Shown here one piece after another: positions 1 through 5,847 of a stretch of DNA of 10,341 bases. The stretch is from Candidatus Gastranaerophilales bacterium. GTDB taxonomy: Bacteria > Cyanobacteriota > Vampirovibrionia > Gastranaerophilales > Gastranaerophilaceae. Where the stretch lies: positions 1 through 10,341 of the forward strand of contig JAJQHF010000096.1 in the NCBI GenBank assembly GCA_021199975.1. The letters run 5' to 3'. Under the pieces are notes generated by a model. That model made no database searches, had not been told where the DNA came from, and was given only the letters and a program-made list of their open reading frames with translations. Each line of letters opens with the position of its first letter. Position 1 is the first letter of the stretch. The position numbers and the translations under genes are program-made.

Positions 1-910
1 GTTCCGGCTTACTTGTTAATTTCTTATAATCTTTTTTAGAAGTTCCAAGTTGCAGCGTATCTGATTTTTTTCCTTTTCCAAGTAATTTTGACTTTATTCC
101 GCTAAAGAAACTTTTATTTTGTACAGCTGCGCCGTCATCTACTACTTCTACAAAATCAACATCAATTATATCTGCATCGGTATATACTCTGCCCTTACCT
201 CCGGATACAGCGGAAGAAGATGAGGATGCCGCAGAATTTACAAAGCCGGAAAGCTTTTGACCTGCGTTTGTTACACTGTTCATAATATTTTTAGGTGCGT
301 CCTTAAAACATTTTACAATAGCACTTATTGTGGACATATTGCCTGTTTCAGCACCGTTTGCAGCCTTAACGGAGGCTTTAGCACCTGCTGCCGATACACC
401 TACGGTAAATGTACCTGAACCCATTTGCTGCCATGCCTGTCTTGCTTCTTCATCGGTTTTTGCATTTATTTGTTTAGAAATGCCTTTCCCTACTTGGACT
501 CCGCCGCCAATTATACCTGCAGCGACCATAACAGGAGCAGCCGCACCGCCCGTTAGTGCTACTAATGCAGCACCTGCCGCAACAGAGGCAGCCGTTATTG
601 CTATATTTTTAGGTGAAGAAAACATTGTTTTTATCGGGGTAACTATGCCTTTCCCAAAGTTAACAATTTTTTCCTTAAAAGGAATTTTTCCGTCATCATT
701 TCCGTCTTTTGATGTATTAATTAAATTAGTATTTTGTTTTATATTATCATGTTTTGAAGATTTAGCCTTTAAATGTGTTTCAAGTGTATCTTTTTGCAAA
801 GCGTTTGATTTTGAAGGACTCGGAATTCCTGTTTTTGCTTCACGTATTGCCAAAAATTTATCGAGTATCATTTGTGTATTATTACATATATTCACATTTT
901 TATAAGTCAT
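1..910 (-). CDS. Hypothetical Gly/Ala-rich protein, C-terminus cut by window edge
   Basis: An open frame runs on the minus strand from ATG at 910 to the window edge (303 codons, no stop seen). AGG lies 5 nt upstream of the ATG. I do not recognise a family. Residues 1-100 are polar and rich in Lys, Asn and Ser. Residues about 103-143 form a Gly/Ala/Val-rich hydrophobic stretch (including AAGAALVALTGGAAAP and AAGIIGGGVQVGKG) that could be a membrane hairpin or an amphiphilic glycine-zipper-like segment. Residues 150-190 contain a Trp (QAWQQMGSGTF) and another Gly/Ala-rich part. A serine run at about 229-233 precedes an acidic patch (DADIIDVDFVEVVDD, 245-259) and a Lys-rich tail. No N-terminal signal peptide is visible. 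It lies 82 nt downstream of the hydrogenase on the same strand with no clear terminator between, so it may be read through from that operon or use its own weak promoter. Function unknown. Confidence 0.72.
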   Translation of the reverse strand, partial: MTYKNVNICNNTQMILDKFLAIREAKTGIPSPSKSNALQKDTLETHLKAKSSKHDNIKQNTNLINTSKDGNDDGKIPFKEKIVNFGKGIVTPIKTMFSSPKNIAITAASVAAGAALVALTGGAAAPVMVAAGIIGGGVQVGKGISKQINAKTDEEARQAWQQMGSGTFTVGVSAAGAKASVKAANGAETGNMSTISAIVKCFKDAPKNIMNSVTNAGQKLSGFVNSAASSSSSAVSGGKGRVYTDADIIDVDFVEVVDDGAAVQNKSFFSGIKSKLLGKGKKSDTLQLGTSKKDYKKLTSKPE

Positions 911-992
911 AGTAACCTGCTTATTTAATAAGTTAAATATATAAACAATTTTTATCAGTAAAAATTGCGCAAAATTACCATTAACTTAACAT

Positions 993-2438
993 TTATTTTA
1001 AATCACTGCTTTGTTCCAAAAGGGAATTAATAAATCTCTTTGCAATTTTTTGATTGGCGATTGTGGAATTACCGCCAATACATCCGCCTTCACAGCACAT
1101 TACTTCAACAAGATTACCATCGGGGCAAACTTTATTTTTTGCGTATGTTTTAAGCTGTTTAATTGTATCTTTTGTCAAACCGTCAATTAAACATGATTTA
1201 ACGGGAATATTTTTATCTGTCAAAGATTCAACAGCAGCAGAAACACCGCCGGTTGAACCGTAATTTCTTCCTTGTTTAGAGCTTTCACAATCATATTGAC
1301 TTAAAGGCATTTCAAATAATTCAATTCTTCTCCCTACAAAAATAGCGCCCAGTTCTTCTGCATTTAAGACAAAATCTATATTTTTATTTTCCTGTACTTC
1401 TTTTCTTTTTGCACTGCAAGGACTAATAAATACTGTTACGGCATCGGGATATTTTTCTTTTACAAGTTCAGATGTGTAATACAAAGGTGTTTTTGTATCA
1501 GAAACAAAAGGCTGTAATTCAGGTAAATGTTTTTTTACAAGACTGTTATATCCTGCACAGCAAGAAGTAGTCATAAACGGCTGTCCTGATCTTAACTGTT
1601 CTTCAAGTTCTTTTGCTTCATTGCGGGTTGTTATATCGGCACCTTGCGCAACTTCAAAAACATCATAAAACCCTGCTTTTTTAATTGCGGATTTTAATTG
1701 ATAAATATTCCCCGGGAATTGTCCTGCAATAGCAGGTGCGAACATTGCAATAACTTTATTTCCGTTTTTTATTGCCTTTAAAACATTAATAATATGGCTT
1801 TTTTCGTTCACTGCACCAAAAGGGCAAGCCGCAACACATTTTCCACAGGATATACATTTTTCAAAATCAATAACCGCCGTGCCGTTTTCTCTTTTTGATA
1901 TTGCACCGACAGGGCATACCTGTTCGCATGGAACAATGAGTTTTACTATTGCATTATACGGGCATGCGTTAATACACATTCCGCAGTTTTTACATTTTGA
2001 TGAATCAATATTGCTTTTTCCGCCTGCTATAGTTACAGCCCCCATTTTACACACTTTTTCGCATGACCTTGCAACACAGCCCTGGCATAAATCTGTTACA
2101 TACACTCTGGAAGGTACACAGCCTTTGCAAGCCGCATCAATTACAGTAAGAGGGTTTTCTTCAATTTCATTATTATTCAATGATTTTAAAGCAAAATCTT
2201 CAAGTTTCTCCGATTCATCTGTTGTTTCTACGGAAAACCCAAGGTCAGCAATAATTCTGTCTTTTATAATTTCTCTTTCTTTATATATACAACATCTGTA
2301 CGGCACTTCTGCTCCTTTTGGACGCATAGCATAAGGAATTGAGGCTGTTTGTTTACAAAAATCCCCCGAATCAAAAGCATTTACAAGCCTTATTAATATA
2401 TCTCTTTTTATGTGTATGGATTGACTGTTATTATTCAT
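993..2438 (-). CDS. [FeFe]-hydrogenase with N-terminal Fe-S clusters (group B-like)
   Basis: This 481-residue protein is predicted to be a cytoplasmic H2-evolving or H2-oxidising hydrogenase linked to ferredoxin-type electron transfer. The H-cluster domain has L1 TSCCAGY (291-297, both Cys kept; catalytic enzymes usually have TSCCP.W), L2 SPCSAK (339-344) and L3 EVMCCEGGC (445-453). Cluster ligands would be C294, C341, C449 and C453, with C293 the proton-relay Cys. Upstream are cysteine groups at 118/121/126/130, 149/152/155/159, 171/175 and 195/198/201/205, consistent with about three [4Fe-4S] clusters. The N-terminal segment (PYAMRPKGAEVPYRCCIYKE, 36-55) resembles what I recall of group B/monomeric enzymes. 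I start it at ATG 2438 rather than GTG 2474: AGG lies 9 nt upstream, and this gives an 8-nt ATGAATAA overlap with the preceding [2Fe-2S] gene. The family call is firm; the physiological direction and electron partner are inferred. Confidence 0.9.
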   Translation of the reverse strand: MNNNSQSIHIKRDILIRLVNAFDSGDFCKQTASIPYAMRPKGAEVPYRCCIYKEREIIKDRIIADLGFSVETTDESEKLEDFALKSLNNNEIEENPLTVIDAACKGCVPSRVYVTDLCQGCVARSCEKVCKMGAVTIAGGKSNIDSSKCKNCGMCINACPYNAIVKLIVPCEQVCPVGAISKRENGTAVIDFEKCISCGKCVAACPFGAVNEKSHIINVLKAIKNGNKVIAMFAPAIAGQFPGNIYQLKSAIKKAGFYDVFEVAQGADITTRNEAKELEEQLRSGQPFMTTSCCAGYNSLVKKHLPELQPFVSDTKTPLYYTSELVKEKYPDAVTVFISPCSAKRKEVQENKNIDFVLNAEELGAIFVGRRIELFEMPLSQYDCESSKQGRNYGSTGGVSAAVESLTDKNIPVKSCLIDGLTKDTIKQLKTYAKNKVCPDGNLVEVMCCEGGCIGGNSTIANQKIAKRFINSLLEQSSDLK

Positions 2439-2694
2439 TTGAAGAAACCTTTTTATCAATTGCGGATATGACACTTTCTATTGTAGCTTCAGCTACTATT
2501 TCGTCATCAACTAAAACATAAGGAGCTTTTGAATGCTTGCCGCTTTTTGAACACTGACCTAAGCATAAACTCGGTTCAACGATAACCTGACCGTTGTATT
2601 TCTCAGGAATTATGTCATATAAATCATTTAAAAAAGAGCTTCCCATTACAAAACAAGTTGTTCCCGAACAAATACGAACTTTAATTTTATTCAT
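2431..2694 (-). CDS. Small thioredoxin-fold [2Fe-2S] ferredoxin (NuoE/HydC-like), second copy
   Basis: This 87-residue protein has the C-x4-C (C9, C14) plus C-x3-C (C44, C48) pattern of thioredoxin-like [2Fe-2S] ferredoxins, such as the NuoE/HndA C-terminal domain and HydC-type hydrogenase subunits. Such subunits pass electrons between an H-cluster or ferredoxin protein and a flavin subunit. Here it is a stand-alone single-domain protein, and no NuoF/HydB flavoprotein gene lies in the window. Its stop overlaps the start of the following [FeFe]-hydrogenase by 8 nt (ATGAATAA), implying translational coupling and probable physical partnership. It begins 42 nt after the phosphatase stop; a GGGAAG sequence lies 2 nt before the ATG, a tight and imperfect ribosome site. 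It is a distant paralogue of the gene at 5608-5847. Its specific electron partner is inferred from position only. Confidence 0.85.
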   Translation of the reverse strand: MNKIKVRICSGTTCFVMGSSFLNDLYDIIPEKYNGQVIVEPSLCLGQCSKSGKHSKAPYVLVDDEIVAEATIESVISAIDKKVSSNE

Positions 2695-2719
2695 AACTTC
2701 CCGACCCCCATATATCTTT

Positions 2720-2725
2720 ATTATA
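2720..2725 (-). promoter_or_regulatory. Candidate internal -10 box (TATAAT)
   Basis: A perfect TATAAT reads on the minus strand in the only gap inside the operon, about 26 nt upstream of the second [2Fe-2S] gene. No good -35 lies at the normal distance: TTGATG is present but 25 nt away. The spacer and -35 region are occupied by the inverted repeat at 2727-2752. This would suit a regulator-dependent promoter, but AT-rich DNA gives chance TATAAT matches, so the call is tentative. Confidence 0.35.
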
Positions 2726-2726
2726 T

Positions 2727-2752
2727 TGTAACATCTTTATATATATGTTACA
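2727..2752. repeat. Perfect 8-bp inverted repeat (TGTAACAT-N10-ATGTTACA)
   Basis: The arms at 2727-2734 and 2745-2752 are exact reverse complements separated by a 10-bp AT-only-but-one spacer. The repeat straddles the last codons and stop of the phosphatase gene and ends 1 bp from the TATAAT at 2720-2725. It could be a dimeric-regulator operator or an AT-rich RNA hairpin marking the end of the first gene block. It lacks the GC-rich stem and U-run of an intrinsic terminator. It does not match the Rex operator pattern (TTGTTAA-N4-TTAACAA). Confidence 0.5.
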
Positions 2753-3894
2753 TCAACCTTTTTCGTATATTTATCTTCAAGCAGCTTCACAATTTTCTTG
2801 ATTATATTTTTTCTTATTTCAATTTCAATCGGCAGGTTAGGATTATAATGCGCCTGATTTAGTTTTACACCGACCATAAATTTAATTACATCGCTGTCTA
2901 AAAAGAAATCCATAAGTTTGCCTGCAGCATCATCACTTTTAATACCTGACTCCAAATATTCTGCAGTTTTTGTAAGCGTTAAAATTCCTTCCGTTACTAA
3001 ATCAACACCCTTCATATGAGAGATACCGGGAAGCTTTCCTACATTAATATTTCTGTCTGCTTCTATTTCTATATTCAATTCTCTTGAAATAAGATTAGCT
3101 GTTGTTCCGCCGGCTATAGCCTTTTTACCCTTAAAATTGTAAAAATTTGCTGCATAATAATTATCTTGTGCCATATCATAAGGAGGCCCTGTGAAAATCA
3201 TTGATTCTCTAGGATTTCTAAAGTAAATACAGGCAACCGAAGTATCATCTTTAAGTTTATGGTCAGGTTCAATTATTTCAACTTGTCTGACAATATAACG
3301 TGCAAGTTCATCAGATGATATATCCGGAAAATCTTTTAATTTTGAGCGTACAATTTCTATTAATCCTTCTCTTCTAATCCCCAATCTTAATTCTTTTGTA
3401 CCTAATGCAGCCTGTGTAATACCATCTGAGCAAAATATAATTCTGTCGCCCTTTTCAAGTTTAATATTATAAATATGCATATGTCTGTTTGTAAAGGTTG
3501 TAGATGTTATAACTTTATATTCGGGAGTCATTATTTCATTATTTCTAATCCATAAAAATTCGGGATTACCTTCTTCCACTATCTTTGCATTTCCGTCCTC
3601 GTCACAGTCAATTGCAGAAAAAGTTGAATAGCTTATTTTTCTTACTTTGCATACAGGTAAAGAATTCATAATAATTTCGCACGCATCTTTTATATCAGAA
3701 TGGGCTTCTATAAACTTCATAAGCATTGAAGCTGTCATACAGGCAAGAATATTTGCTTTTATTCCGCTTCCGAGTCCGTCTGATAAAACAGATATAATTC
3801 TGCCGGTATCTTTATATCTTTTAGATAAGAAAAAATCTCCGAACGCATTTTGATTATATTTCTTTTTCTGATAAAAACCTATATCTATAAACAC
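2737..3894 (-). CDS. SpoIIE/PP2C-type Ser/Thr phosphatase with extra C-terminal domain, hydrogenase-linked
   Basis: This 385-residue protein is predicted to be a metal-dependent protein phosphatase. Metal-binding motifs of the SpoIIE/PP2C fold are visible: GD at 19-20, SDGLGSG (D39), FCSDGIT (D157) and KDDTS (D216-D217). The catalytic part ends near residue 225. A further ~160 residues include GPPYD (236-240) and a conserved-looking AGGTTAN (261-267); I do not recognise this domain. There is no membrane segment, so it is cytoplasmic. The start is GTG at 3894 and overlaps the TAG of the upstream sensory hydrogenase by 1 nt (TAGTG). The ribosome site is weak, so translation probably depends on coupling. 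From recall, SpoIIE-like phosphatases are regular neighbours of PAS-containing group C H-cluster proteins, where they are taken to be the output of H2 sensing. Its phosphoprotein substrate is not evident here. Confidence 0.85.
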   Translation of the reverse strand: MFIDIGFYQKKKYNQNAFGDFFLSKRYKDTGRIISVLSDGLGSGIKANILACMTASMLMKFIEAHSDIKDACEIIMNSLPVCKVRKISYSTFSAIDCDEDGNAKIVEEGNPEFLWIRNNEIMTPEYKVITSTTFTNRHMHIYNIKLEKGDRIIFCSDGITQAALGTKELRLGIRREGLIEIVRSKLKDFPDISSDELARYIVRQVEIIEPDHKLKDDTSVACIYFRNPRESMIFTGPPYDMAQDNYYAANFYNFKGKKAIAGGTTANLISRELNIEIEADRNINVGKLPGISHMKGVDLVTEGILTLTKTAEYLESGIKSDDAAGKLMDFFLDSDVIKFMVGVKLNQAHYNPNLPIEIEIRKNIIKKIVKLLEDKYTKKVDVTYI

Positions 3895-5615
3895 TATTTA
3901 TCACCGTCTGTATTATTTTCGTAATCCTTTGCAATAGAATCAAGCAGAACTTCCGTATCAACCATATGCTCGCCCAATAAACAAGCTATTTCCTGAACTG
4001 TAGCTATATTCTTTGCAATAACCTCACGAGCTTTTCTTGCAATTTTTTCCCTGTCCGTTTCGGATTTGGTAACATCCATTATAACGGCACCTGCTATTTC
4101 TTTTGCCTCAACTGTAAATGCACTGATATCATATAATTTATCTTTAATCGGATAATGTTCTTTATGTATATCTTCACCCGATTTCAATGCGGCTTTAAAA
4201 ATTTCGCCGAAAGGAACTATCCTATCTATGGCAGCACCTGTAAGTCCGCCTTCATTAGCAGAAAAGACATCGTACATATCAGCGCAAAACATTCTTAAAA
4301 AAGCATCATTAGATTCAATAATATTCAAATCATTATCAACCATAACAACAGCGGCAGGCATACATCTAATCATTGCGGCTGCTTTTCTGACAGCTATTTT
4401 TCTCATATATGAAACACACATTGAAACTTCCGCATCACCTGCTATCAGTGCGGAAACAAAATCTCTGCATGTAGAATACCCGCATCCTGAACAGTTTAAT
4501 TCATCTTCTAAAGTATGTTTACTTATTCGTTTTAATGCTTTTGTTACTTCGTCTATGTCATATTTACGTTTTATTACCGGATTTGGTTTATAATCTTCAC
4601 TGACAACAATTTGCGGATTTTTAGGAACTGTATCACGATAACTTGTAGTAGTTAAAACATCAGCCCCCATTGCAATAATTCCTTTTGTTGAAGAAAGGCA
4701 AGGACCATTCACGCAGCCTCCTTCACAACCTAATGCTTCCACAAAAATTTTACCTGATAATTTAGCTTCTACCAAACCATCTAAAGCCTTATCAAAATTT
4801 TTAACCGAACTTATGCTCAATAAAGAAACTTCTTTTTCATTTACGCCGACTTTTCTTATAGTTTCGAGCATTCCTCCTTCAATAGGATATAATGCGCCCT
4901 CATAAGCTTGTTCGGGAACAAAATGAGCATTTGAATCTTCTTCTATTTCATTAAATGATATAAATTCTTCTTTTAACCAAAAATTTAATTCTTCAAAAGT
5001 TAAAGAAACATCTATTAAGTTTTGATGAGAATCGGATTCTTTTTTCTTCGCAATACAAGGACCGATAAATACTACAGAAATATCCTCTCCGTATGTTTTT
5101 TTCAATAATCCCGCATGTGTTAATGCAGGCGAAACAACAGGAACTATATTTTTAACAAAGTCAGGTTTATAAAGCCTTATATAATCAACAATAACAGGAC
5201 ATGCGCTTGATATAAAAATACCGTCAGAAGAATTATTTAAAATTTTAGCGCATTCAATTGAAACTTCTTGAGCTCCCAATGCAGTTTCGCTGACACCTTC
5301 AAAACCTAATCTTTTTAAGGCTGTTATCATTTTTTTCTTAGAAACATTAAAAACACCAACCCAGCTTGGAGCTAAAGAAACATATACTTTCTTATTTCTA
5401 AAGAAAAGTTTTTTAACATTTTCTATATCGTTCCTTACTCTTTTCGCACCTGAAGGACACACCATAACGCAATGTCCGCATGCAATACACCTGTCATTTA
5501 TAACAGAAGCCGAATTATCTTGAATTTTTATTGCTTTTACGTAGCATTCTCTTATACATTTATAGCAGTCATGACACTCATTTTTTAAAGTATAAACGGG
5601 ATAAAAATTATTCAT
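3894..5615 (-). CDS. Sensory-type [FeFe]-hydrogenase (HydS, group C-like) with PAS domain
   Basis: This 573-residue protein probably senses H2 or redox state rather than being a bulk catalyst. Domains in order: a 2x[4Fe-4S] ferredoxin (C14/17/20/24 and C43/46/49/53); an H-cluster domain at about 75-330; a four-Cys Fe-S motif of the RnfB/Fes type (C375, C378, C383, C400); a PAS-like domain at about 415-515 (MPAAVVMVDNDLNIIESNDAF begins near 419); and a helical tail at about 520-570. The H-cluster motifs are altered: L1 is SSACP (136-140), with Ala138 where catalytic enzymes have the proton-relay Cys; L2 is GPCIAK (185-190), with Gly for Met; L3 is EALGCEGGC (293-301), with Leu for Met. Ligand cysteines C139, C187, C297 and C301 remain. 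These changes are known for HydS-type proteins. AAGGAA lies about 6 nt before the ATG, and the start overlaps the upstream [2Fe-2S] gene by 8 nt. It abuts the phosphatase, its likely output partner. Confidence 0.9.
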   Translation of the reverse strand: MNNFYPVYTLKNECHDCYKCIRECYVKAIKIQDNSASVINDRCIACGHCVMVCPSGAKRVRNDIENVKKLFFRNKKVYVSLAPSWVGVFNVSKKKMITALKRLGFEGVSETALGAQEVSIECAKILNNSSDGIFISSACPVIVDYIRLYKPDFVKNIVPVVSPALTHAGLLKKTYGEDISVVFIGPCIAKKKESDSHQNLIDVSLTFEELNFWLKEEFISFNEIEEDSNAHFVPEQAYEGALYPIEGGMLETIRKVGVNEKEVSLLSISSVKNFDKALDGLVEAKLSGKIFVEALGCEGGCVNGPCLSSTKGIIAMGADVLTTTSYRDTVPKNPQIVVSEDYKPNPVIKRKYDIDEVTKALKRISKHTLEDELNCSGCGYSTCRDFVSALIAGDAEVSMCVSYMRKIAVRKAAAMIRCMPAAVVMVDNDLNIIESNDAFLRMFCADMYDVFSANEGGLTGAAIDRIVPFGEIFKAALKSGEDIHKEHYPIKDKLYDISAFTVEAKEIAGAVIMDVTKSETDREKIARKAREVIAKNIATVQEIACLLGEHMVDTEVLLDSIAKDYENNTDGDK

Positions 5616-5847
5616 TTAACTTCCTTAATTCTTCAACAATTTTATCATTAGTTACATTATTATAAATTGTACCATTTATTACAATATTTGGTCCTTTTTC
5701 ACAAATATTTTCACATCTTGCTCCAAAAACCTCTATTTCTGCATCAAGATTATTATCTTTTATGTATTTTTCGATAAATTCCAAATTCTCGCAATTTCCT
5801 CTTGCAAAACAAGAACTTCCCATACATATTTTAATTTCATTCGCCAT
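5608..5847 (-). CDS. Small thioredoxin-fold [2Fe-2S] ferredoxin, first copy
   Basis: This 79-residue protein has C8-x4-C13 and C45-x3-C49, the ligand pattern of thioredoxin-like [2Fe-2S] proteins (NuoE/HydC family, ferredoxin part only), plus an extra Cys at 19. It shares the C-x-G-[ST]-[ST]-C-F opening with the 87-residue copy at 2431-2694, so the two look like an ancient duplication. It starts at ATG 5847, sharing one base with the rex stop (TAATG), and ends in an 8-nt ATGAATAA overlap with the sensory hydrogenase. That arrangement suggests stoichiometric synthesis with the H-cluster protein. It probably carries electrons to or from that protein. No flavin subunit is encoded nearby, so whether it reaches NAD(H) cannot be told. 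Confidence 0.85.
   Translation of the reverse strand: MANEIKICMGSSCFARGNCENLEFIEKYIKDNNLDAEIEVFGARCENICEKGPNIVINGTIYNNVTNDKIVEELRKLNE

Noticed and set aside
330..905. Plus-strand open frame of 191 codons
   Set aside because: It lies opposite a 303-codon minus-strand frame with a ribosome site and better protein-like composition; the plus-strand translation is Ser/Ala/Phe-rich and patternless, a shadow of the real gene.
920..932. Short palindrome CTTATT-T-AATAAG upstream of the hypothetical gene
   Set aside because: Six-base AT-rich arms with a 1-nt centre are common by chance in such DNA and cannot form a useful hairpin.
930..948. Possible Rex operator (minus TTGTTTA-TATAT-TTAACTT)
   Set aside because: The half-sites resemble TTGTTAA/TTAACAA, but the spacer is 5 rather than 4 and the right half has two mismatches; such strings are expected by chance in DNA this AT-rich.
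958..978. Palindrome TTGCGCAA with outer gtaa/ttac after the hydrogenase gene
   Set aside because: The inner 8-bp palindrome and the outer arms are out of register by half a base and no T-run follows, so neither a terminator nor an operator is supported.
1879..2334. Plus-strand open frame of 151 codons inside the second hydrogenase
   Set aside because: It overlaps the cysteine-rich ferredoxin region of a clear minus-strand hydrogenase, and its own product has no recognisable motif.
2439..2474. Upstream GTG start adding 12 residues to the second hydrogenase
   Set aside because: It would overlap the [2Fe-2S] gene by 44 nt. The ATG at 2438 has a ribosome site and reproduces the 8-nt overlap seen in the other pair.
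4228..4593. Plus-strand open frame of 121 codons inside the sensory hydrogenase
   Set aside because: Antisense to the PAS and Fe-S domains of a well-supported gene; no ribosome site or motif.
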